60,878 nucleotides of DNA from Micractinium sp. NFX-FRZ (lineage: Eukaryota; Chlorophyta; Trebouxiophyceae; Chlorellales; Chlorellaceae), in assembly GCA_029339195.1 (NCBI GenBank), contig JAPTJF010000392.1, forward strand, positions 1-60,878, given 5' to 3'. Below the pieces are notes generated by a model. The model was not told where the DNA came from. It did no database searches and saw only the letters and a list, made by a program, of their open reading frames with translations. Below, in pieces: positions 1 to 11,488 of the stretch (position 1 is its first letter; each line of letters opens with the position of its first letter). The translations under genes were made by a program, and so were the position numbers.

Positions 1-3000
1 GGGGGTGCGGTGGGGGGTGGGGGGGGAGGAGAGGGGGGTCTCAAGGGGTGATGGGTGGTACAGGGGGCGCGGAGTTGACCACAGCGTGCTGTGCCGCCGG
101 CTGCAACCGACCGCCCAGCCAAGCCTACACAACTGCATCTCTCCACAGGCGGCACTACCGGTGCCGCCCACTTGGCCCCGCCTGCTGCTGCTCCTGCTGC
201 CACCCTCTGCGCCCACTCCTCCTCCCCCAGCCCACCCTGCCGTCCCCTCGCCACCCCGCCCTCCCAGCAGGCGATGGGGGCGTGGGCGTCAAGCAGCCCC
301 ACAGCTCCACTGGCGACGGGTCCTCCTTTCACGTGACGCCATCCTCGCCAGGTGCGCACTACCCCTCGCCTGCAGCGGCTGCCACCTTCCCGCCATCACG
401 GACACCATCCCTGCTGCTCTGGTAGACCACCCACCCCCTCCACCCTGAGGCTGGAACCCTTTCTGGTGGGTGGTGTCAACTGTAAGCAAGCTGTTATGCC
501 CCTCTGCAGGCGCCCGGTCTGCCGCTGGCTATGCCGTTGACGGCACAGGCAGCGCCAGCCCTCGCACCCGCTCCCCCGCCGCCTACCTGGGCGTCTCAGA
601 TGAGCAGGGTGAGCTCCCCCTCAAGGAAGTTCGTGCTGTGCACGACAATGGTTATAACAGCCAACGTATTCATGCTTCAAGTTGTGTTTACCATTTTTAC
701 CATTGACTTGTCTTGCTCCTGCTGACTTGTATTCTACTGGTTGTTACCGCCGAGTTGTATACTGGTTTATCTTGCATGCAGGCCACCGCGATCACATGGA
801 GGACCGGCACACACTGATCCCCGACTTCCGCCCGCCCGGTGCCGAGCCAGGCCTGCCGCGCCAGGTGCGGCGCGCTGGTCGTGTGCGGGCCGGGACGGGC
901 TGGCAGTGCAGCGGGGCTGGAGGCTGGGGTGCTGCAGGGGGTGGCCTGTCTGTGCTGGCAGCCGGAATGCCCAGGGCCGCTGCCAACACTGGCAGCACTG
1001 GCAGTGCCAACACTCGCCTGCCCCGCCATGGCAGCACTGCTTCCACTGCCAGTTCAACGCTGTGCACAACTGCCACTCCTGCCGCCCGCTCGTCCCTTCC
1101 TCTTCTGCCCCCTCCCTGCCACGCTGCACACCTTTCCCCCAGCTCGCCAAACACGCTTCCCCCACCTGCCCGCCCCCCAGTTTGTCGCCGTGTACGACGG
1201 CCACTCCAGCGCGCGCGGCAGCGAGCACGCCTCCCGACGAGTGCACGAGTTCATCGCCGCGCAGCCCGCCATTCAACAGTGCCGGGTGGGTGTGGCCAGC
1301 GCCAGTGGGAGCTGGACAGCTGCCGGGATGCCTGCCCGCCCGCCTTGCCTGCCGCCTGCCTGGTGCTTTGCACGCGTGCCCGCTCGCCTCCCACCCCGTT
1401 TTGCCTCCCCAACCGGGCCCCTTAACTCCCCGCCTGCAGAGCGACTCATCAACTGGGGCACTCCTCAACTGTGGCACTTGCCGCTCAAGCCTCGGCCTCA
1501 GCACTTGCCACCTGTGTCACTCCTCCTCTCATGCCTTTGCCCTCCGTGCAGGGCGATTCGTGCGACAAGGGTGCCGTGGAGGCCGCACTCAAGTCTGCTT
1601 TTGAGGCGGCGGACGAGGAGATTGTGGGGGAGGCGCTGGCCAAGTGAGGGTTGACATCACTGCCTCTCCTTACCTCTGTTTTGCTGTTGCTATCAAATTC
1701 AGCGCGGTGCGCAGCGCAATTGTGGAGACAGTTGGGGAGGTTTTGGCCAACCGGGCTGCCCCACCTGCATCCTTCGCCAGAGGCGGTCGGCCAGCGGCTC
1801 CGTGAGAGTCTGAGATTCCGAGACCACACCGTCTACCTGGCCCCCGCGCTGCACCCCGCACCTTACGGTTGTGTGCCCACCCCGCTGCGCCTCCCCTTGA
1901 TCACCCCCTGCAGGGGCAAGCGGTACGGCACCACCGCGGTGTGCGCGCTGCGCATGGGAGGCAGCGTGTATGTGGCGCACGCGGGGGATAGCCGGGCGGT
2001 GAGGGGGCGGGCCGGGCCGGCAGGGCTGGCTGTGATGTGACGCGCACATCTGACCTGCCGGTTTGCTGCCTCTCTGAGGTGGCTGGGCCCGGGCGGTGCG
2101 CCGCGCTGCACAGCAATGTGTACAGCAATGTGTACGGCAATGTGTACAGCAATGTGTACAGCGCGCCCCCTCAGGCTGGGCCAACCTGCGCCCACCGCTA
2201 AGCAATGCACTGCCGCCTTGCATCCAAGGTACGCATCCTGACCAGTCACGCAAGTGCAGTTGCTGCCGTGGCACAGCCACCCCAGCCGCGCACGTCCCCA
2301 GCCGCGATGGATGCCGGGTGACCGCCGGTTGCGCTTGGGCATCGCCCCCCATCGCTGTCGCTGCCCCATAACACTGCCCCCTTTCGTTCTGCCCTGCCTC
2401 GGCCCACCCTGCAGGTGCTGTGCCGTGACGGGCATGGCGTGACGCTCACGCAGGACCACAAGCCCGCCAGCGTGCCCGAGGAGCGGGAGCGCATCGAGGC
2501 GCAGGGTGGGTGGGCCACTCGGCCATAACCAGATGTTGCCCTCCTTGTGTTCTGCACCGGTGGGTGGGTCACACGGGCGCTCGCCACATGCGCTGCCCCG
2601 TTGTGTTCTGTATGGTGTTATTTTGTGAGGCAGAGGCAGCCAATGTGCAGTGGTCAGGCAACAGCACCCCTTCGGGGAGGCCTGCTGGTGGGATTGCTGC
2701 TTGCTCATCTGCTTCCTTTCGAATTCGGGCGTGGGGCAGGGTGGGGAGCATCTGCTGCCGCCACTGCGCACCTCCCTGCCAGTGCGCCCGCTTAAATCCC
2801 CGCCTGCCTGTCCGTAGCCAGCCGGCCCTCCCAGCCTCCCTGCAAGCGCGCGAGTTGCGCCCCAGGCTGATGTATGTTCCACAATCCAGCACTGCATCAG
2901 CCGGAGCTTCACTGTCCGGAGCTGCGCCGTCAAGAAGACTGACCATTCGCTGCGTATGCAGTGCAGGCGGGGTCATTTCTTACCAGGCTGACCGTGTGCT

Positions 3001-3830
3001 GAGCAACCCGGAGGGGCAGCGCCAGAGCCGGCTCAACATGAGCAGGTGAGGGGCATGAGCAGCCTAGCCATGGGAACGGGCTGGCTGGCCCTTGCTCGTG
3101 GCTGCCCTGTTCAGGGAACCTGCAGCTGGGCAGCCGTGGGGCAGGACTTTGGCAGCTGGCCGAGGGTGGGGAGCCGCCTGACAGCTCAGCAGACCTCTTT
3201 TCCTCGGCGGCTCGGACGACGTGGATCCGGAGCCGCGGCACATGTCGGCGAGCTGGAGAAGTCGGGATGCCGTTCGCCACGCATCTTCTCTCCACCCGTT
3301 GCATCTTCAAATCTGCATCACGTACACACATTCGCTACTCCTTGCTGGCAGGGCGCCCCCGACTTCCCGTAGCCGACTTGCCTGTGTACCTGCCCACTCA
3401 CATCTCCCACGCGCTTCCACCTTGCCATGCATCCGTTACCTCCACCTTGCCCTGCCCTGCACCACCCCTCTCTTGCAGAGCGCTGGGCGGCCCCGACTTC
3501 AAGGAGCCGCCTTGCCTGTGTGCCTGACCTCTCTTACTGCCTGCCTGTCTGGCACCTCACATGTCCCAGCAGGGCAAACAGGTGCCTGGTGGAGGCCCGG
3601 TGCTGATTGCGCCCCTATTTTGGTTTTCTCAACTGTTCTTCTGAAACACAGACGTGGTGCATTCGCCACCACTTGTTTTAAATCTTGCAGGGCGCTGGGT
3701 GACCCTGACTTCAAGGAGCCGCGACGCCTGGTGGAGGCGGAGCCGGATGTTGCACGACTGGAGCTGCGCCCCCGGTCGGACGCCTTCCTGCTGCTGGGCA
3801 GGTGAGGCAGGGTGGGGTGGGGGACTGGGT

Positions 3831-3901
<71 letters not shown>

Positions 3902-4802
3902 CGACTGTCTGCAGAGGCAGCAGAGCGGGCGCAGCTCCACCCTGTGCACAGGGCACGTGCAGCGTCAGAAGGCGCGGGGTTGGCGGTGGGAAGACAGTGA
4001 CAGTGATCTTGCTGCTGAGCAGGTGGCGAGGCATGACGGCTGTCTGTCCAAATTGTCCTTCTCAAGGGCAACACGGGTGTGGCTTGTCGGGAGGGGAAGG
4101 GCAGTCATTGGCCGGCGGGCAGGGCACTGTAACGACTGGATGCACTGCAACGAGAAGGCGACCCGCGCCACCTGCCTGACCTCCACCAGCCACCCTCCCG
4201 GCCCTGCACGCCTGCGCCCTCGACTGCCGCATCCCGCACTGGCGGCCTGTTCAATTCAGTGACCCTGGTGGTTGGTGTCCTGCCTTGTTGGCCAACCCAC
4301 ACTGCTGTCCCGCCCCCCCCTAAACATGATGCCTGCCGCAGCGACGGCCTGTTTGATGTGATGAGCGCACAGCAGGCGGTGGACATTGCCTCCAAGGCGC
4401 TGGCAGCCTTCAAGGGGGGGCCGTCAGGTATGCCCCCACTCCGTGCTGTGCACGGAATGCATGCCAGGGGGCCGGGCTGCTCTGCCGGGGCATGGGATGA
4501 GCATCTGGCGTATGGGCGGGTGACGGGGCCTGCCACTGCACCAAGCCGCTCCTTGCCCTTGCCACCCGCTGCACGCCCACTGCCAACACGTGTTTCTTGC
4601 GTCTTTTGTTTCGCAATTCCTTCCTCACTTCTGATCTCTTTCTGCCTGCCTACCTGCCTGCCTCCTCACCCCTGCTCCCCCCCATGCCGCTCCAGATGCC
4701 GCCGCCGAGGCGGCAGCAGATGCTTTGGTGCAGCGGGCGCTGCAGGCGGGGACCCGGGACAACGTGACCGCCCTGCTGATGCTGTTTGACTGGGGCGCAT
4801 GA
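1..4802 (+). CDS. PP2C-family Ser/Thr protein phosphatase (5' end unresolved)
   Basis: Metal-dependent PP2C phosphatase, removing phosphate from Ser/Thr residues. Exons that join in phase: 271-351, 510-608, 782-864, 1181-1285, 1552-1643, 1914-1998, 2415-2505, 2967-3045, 3691-3801, 4342-4427, 4696-4802 (TGA). Motifs in order: HRDHMEDRH, VYDGHSS, YGTTAV, VAHAGDSRA, LTQDHKP, LNMSRALGD, SDGLFD and TRDNVTALL. The metal-binding Asp residues of the DGH, DG and DN motifs are all present, so an active enzyme is expected. The first part is a low-complexity Ser/Pro/Gly region. The start codon lies upstream of 271 and may be outside the window, so the model is partial. A single-domain soluble enzyme is most likely; no targeting signal can be judged without the N-terminus. 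Introns hold a G homopolymer, a 12-bp repeat and two decayed copies of the exon at 3691. Confidence 0.93.
2111..2162. repeat. 12-bp tandem repeat in a PP2C intron
   Basis: About four copies of CAGCAATGTGTA, with one T-to-G-type variation, lie inside the intron between the exons ending at 1998 and starting at 2415. It reads through without affecting coding sequence. Confidence 0.9.
3351..3530 (+). other. Two decayed upstream copies of a PP2C exon (pseudo-exons)
   Basis: Upstream of the real exon at 3691 (reading RALGDPDFKEPRRL) the same intron holds a close copy starting at 3479. That copy has its own CTCTTGCAG acceptor and reads RALGGPDFKEPP before an in-frame TGA at 3525-3527. A more worn copy begins near 3353 (GGCGCCCCCGACTTCCCG). 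The copy at 3479 is in the correct phase (AG plus A gives Arg), so using its acceptor would keep the frame, replace the GD of the motif by GG, and then truncate the phosphatase before its last two metal-binding motifs. It may be a dead relic or a poison exon. Confidence 0.75.
3831..3900. repeat. 70-nt uninterrupted G tract in a PP2C intron
   Basis: Seventy consecutive G residues lie about 30 nt downstream of the donor site at 3802. The tract is G-rich on the transcribed RNA, so it could form G-quadruplexes in DNA and pre-mRNA. Its length may be wrong, because homopolymers of this size are hard to sequence and assemble. Confidence 0.95.
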
Positions 4803-5827
4803 TGGGCCCAGCTGGCTGTGCCCATAGCCAGCTGGCGTTGCCTGGCACTGCCCAGGCAGGGCGGGGGCGGTGTGATGGGACACCGCTGCCCAGATGGCGT
4901 GGGCCTCTGGGGCAGCGGCAGCGACAAGCCTGGGGCAGTGCTGGCTCATGCTGCTAGTCTGGTCAGGCGGCATGGTAAGCATTGGCAGTGCCCAGCTGGC
5001 ATGACGTGGCAGGGGCAGCGTGACAGAGGCGCACGGCTGGCTGGCAGCAGGAGCAGCAGGAGGCTGCATTGGTGTGAAGCACGCCGGCGCCGTCGGTTGC
5101 CAGCCCCACATCCCCAGTTGAGAGACATCCGATTGTGCTTCTGAGGAAAAATCACATCTGAACCGAAACTGAGGGGCCGCCCCCACACCTGCCTGTGCTG
5201 CTCCTGCACGTACCGCTCCTGGTGGCTGGCACGACCAATGGCGCCGTTGCATGTTCATTTCTACTGAGGTTAAGTGACTGCAAATAACGACTTTAGGCAT
5301 GAAGAGGTGGGGTAACAGATGAAGAGGTGGCGCGTCACGGTTGAGTCAGCAGGAGCTCGGTCGGCGTGCTCGTAATAAGGACAGGGCTTGGAAACATAAA
5401 CATCATGTGCTGTTTGGGGAAACGTGCTATGAAGGGTTGCAATCAAGCTTGCACGGTTGGTAGAGGCCTGGCACAAACAGATGGAAAGGAGGATCGGTGC
5501 GCACTGCCCGTGAATGCAAAGTATCGACGTCAGCAGCAGGTGGGGGCAGCACATGAGGTTCAGAGAGGGGCTGCTGCGGATCGGGAGGGAGCAGTCAGCA
5601 CGGGCAGGAAACAGGGGGCAGATGTGGTGTGGTTTGGAGAAAACAAAGAGGTGTGCAGGCATCGCGTTGGGTCACATACCAAAGTGCTAAGAAGGTCTTG
5701 AGTTGAGCTAATCAGGGACAGTGGTCAGCAGGGCAAGTTGGGGCAGGTGAACAAGTTAAATGTAGGTGAGACTGGAGGCCTCTGCGGTGCTTGGGCCATG
5801 ATGCTTGGATGCCTGTGGGTGCCATGC
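4803..5827. other. Intergenic region between convergent genes
   Basis: About 1 kb between the PP2C stop and the stop of the bZIP-like gene on the other strand. I see no splice-bounded reading frame, tRNA or long repeat. From about 5270 it is noticeably less GC-rich than the genes. It should contain both 3' untranslated regions. Confidence 0.6.
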
Positions 5828-7434
5828 CTAGGCGCCAACACACGGGGGTGCTTGCGCCCGCTGCGCCTGCTGCGCGCGCTGCTGCGCCTGGCGCTCCCGG
5901 TGGGCAGCTAGGGACTGCATGGCCGAGGGGGAGCATGGGAATGGCAGGCAGCGTGAGCGCACAGCACAGCAGAGCCTGGGTGCAGCGCAGTCGAGGCCAC
6001 ACACCTGGAAACAACAGGCCATGCCAGGTCATGCCAGGTCACCCAGCCTCGTGCACCCCGTATTAGGGGCACACCGCTGCCCAGCGCTTCCCTGCTTGGT
6101 TGCGCTGACCGCCGCCGCCACCACTGCACCCCGCTCCACCAGCCAACCATCCACGCCCTTGCCGCCCACCCCACCTGGCGGTTGGACATGATGCGCTTGT
6201 ATGTGCGGGGGTCCTGTGCCTTGAGCTCCTCCAGCTCCTCCTCGCTGTACCGCTGACCCCACGCCCGCTTCATGCCTGCCGCTGCCGCGCCCTGGGCAGC
6301 AGGTGCGGGAGGCTGGGCCGCAGCGGGCGGGGGCGCGGAGCGCTCAGCACCGCTGCCGGATGCTGCGGGGACCAGCGCTGGGTGCTGGCTGCTGCGGCGG
6401 TCGGTGCTTGGCTGGGGTGGCAGGGGCGGGGCGGCGGCGGGGGAGCTGTGCAGTTCGGCCTGCAGAGCGCCCTGCGTGAGTGGCAACCGAGGCTGCTGCT
6501 GGCTGCTGCCCACCTGCGCTGCCTGCTGCACAGGGTGTGCGTGCAGCGGCCAGGTCTGCGCCAGCACGTACTGCACGCGTGGCTGCTCGTCTGGCACACA
6601 GCGGGGCGGAGCCGGCAGCTGCCGGGCGGCCCCCTTGGCCGCGCGCTGCTGCTGCTCCCAGCGCAGCTGCAGCAGCCTGTCCTGCAGGCTGCTCTGGGAC
6701 TGCCGCTCCCACTGGCAAAACTGCTCGGCCAGCAGCCGGTTGCAGGCGCCCCAGTGCCGCCTCCCAGCAAGCGCCTCTGGCTGTCCCGGGCTGCCGGTTG
6801 CGCTGGCTGGCTGGGGCGGGCCCGCAGCTGCTGGTACGCTGGGCTGCGTTGTGCTGAGCTGCTCTTCCAGAAGACGCTCGGGGCAGAAGCTGGCCAGCCA
6901 CTGAAGCTCGTCAGAGCTGGTCTCGGCCTGTTGCTCCTGCTCCTGCCACTGCTGCGGCTGTGGCTGCACCTCCCCCTGCGCCTGCCGCAGCTGGTGCCGC
7001 CCGCCACTTGTCCCGGACAGATGGTGCCGCAGAAGCACTGGCAGGGGCGCAGCATCGTGGGCCGCCCACTGCAACTGACTGCTGCTGCTCCTCCCAGAGG
7101 CTGCAGTGACACCGCCGCTGGCTGCAGGCTGGGAACCCTGTATGCTGCAGGATTCTGGCGGTAGCGGCGAAAGGCCAGCGGCGGCAGCGGCGGCGGTGGG
7201 ACCACCTGGCCAGCTGCCGCCCGGCTGCTGCAGCCAGCTCCCACCCGAGCCGCTGCGCTCCTGTTCTGGCGGCCACACCATTCTTCTAGGCCTGCTTGTG
7301 GCCGAGTGGCAGGGCGCTGAAGGCGAGCAGCGGGTGGGACGCGCCTCCGGGGCCCGGGCCGCCCGCTCAGGGCTCGTGCTTAGAGGCGCGTGGGTGGCGG
7401 GTTGAGCTCTCCCCTTGACCCTCTGCGCTACCAT
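5828..7434 (-). CDS. bZIP-like transcription factor without a leucine zipper
   Basis: Two exons, 7434-6175 and 5914-5828, joined in phase 0 (448 aa if ATG 7434 is used). Most of the protein is Gln/Ala/Ser/Pro-rich and disordered, as in activation domains. Near the C-terminus comes RYSEEELEELKAQDPRTYKR followed by IMSNRQSLAAHRERQ. This matches the approach and basic region of plant group I (VIP1/RSG-type) bZIPs, with N-x7-R intact. The Leu heptads that normally follow are missing: after a Gln/Ala stretch it stops at APPCVGA. It may bind DNA poorly, dimerise otherwise, or be decaying. It is paralogous to the gene at 9160-11488, which has the same intron position. ATG 7434 is the first in-frame Met; others such as the one before VWPPEQ are possible. 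Confidence 0.72.
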
Positions 7435-9159
7435 AAAGCAACAGGTGATGGGAATGTAAGGCCACACATCTGCCCCTCCGACCGGGGAGGGGAGTTCCTT
7501 CCTTCCTGCCTTACACCCCGCTCACAGCTGCTTTTGCGAGTACGCTTGGCTCTGCAGGCCTCCAAGTTGACTCAGGCCCCGTTCATAGTGACTCTCACGC
7601 CATCCCAATTCCTTTGCCGCCAGGTTAGCGGCTGCTGACGCGAGCGTCCTCATGCCAGGCGCCTGTTCCAGGACGAGGTGCTGTTTAAGAAGTGCGTGCA
7701 AATGCTTGTGCCCCTGGTGAGGTCCAGCGGGCGTTCTACTCCTGAACCACCCTGCTGAGATTCAAGCTGGGCTGGCCTGGGTGCTGGCCCCTGGTGCAGT
7801 GGCTGCCCAGTGTGCAGCCAGTGTGTAGGTGTGCGCTCGCTTGCACTACCAGGTGCTACCCGGCCCGCCCAGCCTGCAGCGTGCAAGGCAGGAGGGCAAA
7901 GACGAACTTTAAAGCAGCTAAATTTATGGGGGGGCTTCCCTGGGTGGGCCACATCACTTGTGGGAGGCATGCCCGCCCGCCTGTGTCCAGCATGCCACAG
8001 GCACCGCCTGGCAGGCAGTCCAGTGATTGGAACGCCTGTGTGTGTGCACCAGCCATGGCGCCTCTTGAAAGAGGGCCCGGGGGCGGGGGGCTTTGTCCCA
8101 CGACTAGCCAATATTCTGCCCGACTGGCTGCAGTCAGTCTCTGGGAGCCATCCAGTGTTGCGCCTGCAAGGTGGCGATTAACAAGCAAAAGCGCTGCCTG
8201 CACCGCCTGCCTAGTGGCTGGCAGCTGAAGTTTGGTACTTGGTACTGCTACAAGTTCAGTACACTTGCACACATGATGGCTGAAGGAAGCAATTGCGGCA
8301 TGTATGCATGTCGCCTTGCACCGACCCTGTGCTCACGGGTGCAGGCATCCCAGCTGGGGGTGCCTGGAGCGGCGCGGCAGTGCTGGGCGCAGCACAGCGT
8401 GCACAGCGTGCCGCCATTCACGCGGCGCTTCTTGGGGCGATCAGGACGGGGCCAAACGCGCTGCTTTGCAGGCTAACACAGCATGCACCCTCCAAAGGGA
8501 AGTCAACGTATACAGAAGTGTTTACAGAAATGTGAAAAGAGTTGGGCAGGGGCGCCAGCTGGCAGCATGTGGGAAGGCGCAAACTGCAGCAACGCAGCTT
8601 GCAGCGCGCCCAGAGGAGGCCCGAGCTGGGCAGGGTACGTACATGTCGCTTCGGGGCGCGCACATTGGGTACAGCGGCAAGGGGCCGCGATGATGGCACG
8701 GGCAGGGCATATATGTAAGGGCGTTGCATTTGCTGCGCAGCCAGGGGCCTGGCAGGGACAAATGTTGCAATGGCAAGTGACGAGATGGGTGACACCGTTT
8801 GATGCTTGGGCAGTGGGGGTGTTCAAGTGGAGGGTGGCACGCTGGCCTAGCTAGGCCTATAGGCCAGGAAACATGAAATCAAGAGTGCTCAAAAACCGGG
8901 CTGGCTGAGCCATAATATAGCCGCTGCAGTGCTGTGTGGCATGCCACGGGCCCGCCCCAGCGCTCCGCCCCCTGCTGGCCAGCTGCGCAGCGAGTGCGCC
9001 AGGGCCACGCAGCACTGGAGCGCTGGGCAGGTGCAGGGCGCCTGGGCGGGTGGGTGGGTGGGTGGGCCGGCGCTCCGTCCACCGCCTCTCAATGTCTGCT
9101 GAGCTGTTGGCAGCACCGGCTGGCTGATTCGTGGTTGCACATCATGCTCGGCAGCTGGC
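7435..9159. other. Spacer between the bZIP-like paralogs with an orphan exon-like fragment
   Basis: No convincing complete gene. At 7659-7716 (+) there is a 58-nt segment with an acceptor (ATGCCAG) and donor (GTGAGG) reading RLFQDEVLFKKCVQMLVPL. It looks like an isolated exon, but I find no partner exons on that strand. The rest should hold the promoter of the 5828-7434 gene and the 3' end of the 9160-11488 gene. Confidence 0.4.
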
Positions 9160-11488
9160 TCAGTCCCCGCTGCTGCCGCTGTTGGCAGCGCTCGAGTGGC
9201 GCAGCAGCTGCTCGCGCATGTCTCGGTTCTCATGCTCTGCAGGCAGGGGGGGCGGCGGGAAGGGGATGGGTGCGCAGGGGGGTGGGCCCTCAGCAGCGGG
9301 TCGAGGGGCTGGGCAGGAGGCGCAGCAAGCCGAGGCCGGTACCGGCATCGGGGCAGGTATGTGGTGGCTCTCCGGCCCGTCAGCCCCACCTGCCTGCCTG
9401 CCTGCCCGGCTGCGCGTCTGCGTTCCATACGCCCTGCCAGCACCCTGCGCCCCGGTAGCCTGCCTGCCTGCCTGCCTGACTCCCAACCTCATTCGCCCAC
9501 CCACCCACTCCCCCACTCCCTCCCTCACTCACTCACCCAGCTGCCGCAGCCGTTCGGCCAGGCTTCCCGTGGCCTGCCTGTCACAGGCAGCTGCCGGCGC
9601 CTGCGCCCGCTCCCGCGCCTGCCGCTCCCGTGCTCGTGCGCGGTGGGCGGCCACGGACTGCAGGCATGGTGGGAGTGGAGCAGGCGGGTTTGCACGATGC
9701 TGGAGCAGCCTGCCATTCACCACTGCAGCACTCAGGCTGGAAGCCCAGCTGGGAGGGTGGGGAACCCTTGCGTAAGCTGCCGGTGCTGCTGCTTGACGCG
9801 CCCTCCGCCACGCAACCTGCTGCTCTGCAAACCCCTCGCCGCAACGCCACCAACCCTGCTACCAACCCACCCTGCTGCCTCGCCACCCCGACGCCTGGCC
9901 TCCTCCCTTCCTCAGCCACCCCACTGCCCCGCCACCCAGGGTCCCGCCCACCCTACTGCCGGTTCACACTTGCCTTGCGTGTCGACATGATGCGGCGGTA
10001 CCGCTGCGGCTCCTCACTCTCCAGCCGTGCCAGCTCAGCGTCTGTGTACCGCTCCCCCCGCCGCCGCTTGGCCAGCAGGCTCCCGCCTCCGGGGCTGCTT
10101 GGGGCCATGGCAGCGAGGGGGGCGGTGGTGACGGGGCTGGGTGCAGCGGTGGCTGACGGGCCAGGCTGGGCGGCGGCAGGCGCGGCCGCGGCAGGTGGAG
10201 CAGCAGCGGCGTGGAGTGCAGCCAGCATGCCCAGCGCGGCCTGCTGGGGCCGCTGTGATGAAGGCGCCAGGCTGGCGCACAAGGGTGCCAGGTCAGCTTG
10301 CTGCGCCTGCTGAGACATGTCGAGGTACTGCCATGCCTGCTGCTGCTGCAGCCGCTGCCCCTGGCACAGGCCGGTATGCTGCTGCTGCTGCCACTGCCCC
10401 TGGCATGCGCCGGCGTGTGGCGCCTGCGCTTGGCGCTGCGCCTGCTGCTGCCCCTTCTGCTGCTGCGCTGGCCGCCGCTCCCGCGTGTCGTGGATCAACG
10501 AGTGCTGCATGCTCTCCTGCGCCTGCGCCTGCGCCTGCGCCTGCAGCTGCAGCTGCCCAGCTGGCGCCGGCTGGCTCCAGCCTGGAGGCTGCTCAGCAGC
10601 ATAAACCTGCTCCTGCTGCATGGCTCCACCACCACAGGGTGCTGCAAGCATCAGCGGGTCCCAGAGGAGCGCCAGCTGGCGCTGCTGCCACTCTGCCAAC
10701 GGCTGCACGGCGGGCGGCAGCGGTGCGGAGATGTCATCCAGCATGGCTTGCATCACATCCTCTGGGTGAACCGCATCCCCCGCCGCCGCTGCCGCTGTTC
10801 CCACTGCTGCTGCTGCTGCTGCTGCCGCTGTTCCCGGTGCTGCTGCTGCTGCTGCTGCTGCCGCTGTTCCCGGTGCTGCTGCTGCTGCTGCTGCTGCTGC
10901 CGCTGCTGCTGCTGCCCCCCGCTCCATGCTTGGCAGCGATGAGGCCTGCTGGGTGCACGTCGGCTGGCCGGGACCCTCACTCTCATCCTCGTCCTCATCC
11001 ATATTAGAGAAGAGACCGCATAGCCAGCGCACTTCGTCGTCTATGTATGCCTCTGCCTCATGCTGCACAAGCGCTGCAGCACCGCCGGCTTGCGGGGCTG
11101 GCCAGGGGGCAGCTGCTGCGCCCGCTGCCGGCGCGACAGCTGGCGACGGTAGCGCGAGGCCCGCTGCGGGGCTGGCAACGGATGGTGGCAGCGGCTGGCT
11201 AGGGGGGAGCGGCAGCAGGGCCACAGAAGAGGCGGCATCAAGTGACAGTTGGTCTGTGCCCAGGGGCCCGAGGAGGGAAGGCGCACAGTGGGCGGCGAGG
11301 TCGAGGCGTGGGTCGGCGGCGGCGGCGCCCACTGCGGTGGGAGGGGCGGTGACTGCGAGAGAGCAGCCCGCCTGGGTCGCGTGTTGTTGCTCCCTCGCGA
11401 AAGGGCCTGCGGAGGGCAGCGTGGGAAGGCAGGGGACGGTGTGACGTTGAGGCCGAGAAGGTTGTCGGCGCTGGACCATGCAATTCAT
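9160..11488 (-). CDS. Degenerate bZIP-like transcription factor with displaced zipper
   Basis: Three exons: 11488-9974, 9657-9537 and 9236-9160, 570 aa from ATG 11488. The N-terminal 460 residues are disordered, with long Ala and Gln runs; an acidic patch (SNMDEDEDESEGP) and DDEVRWLCGLF resemble the paralog's DELQWLASF. The basic region reads RYRRIMSTRK then SVAAHRARARERQ, so the nearly invariant Asn of N-x7-R is Thr. A Pro-containing insert separates it from a short zipper, LAERLRQLEHENRDMREQLL. The first intron starts GCAAGT, not GT; the paralog splices at the same codon with a normal GT site. A 5'-UTR intron ending just upstream of the start is plausible, because CTTCCAG precedes ATCACGATG. 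Function as a DNA-binding regulator is inferred. Confidence 0.75.
10788..10922. repeat. GCT/GCN minisatellite encoding Ala runs
   Basis: Inside the first exon of the bZIP-like gene. Units of GCTGCT repeats punctuated by GTTCCCGGT produce poly-Ala blocks separated by Pro-Gly-Thr on the coding strand. Unit number probably varies between strains. Confidence 0.85.

Noticed and set aside
3802..4000. Long poly-Gly (+) and poly-Pro (-) reading frames across the G tract
   Set aside because: They exist only because a G homopolymer has no stop codons; they lie inside a PP2C intron and have no splice or family support.
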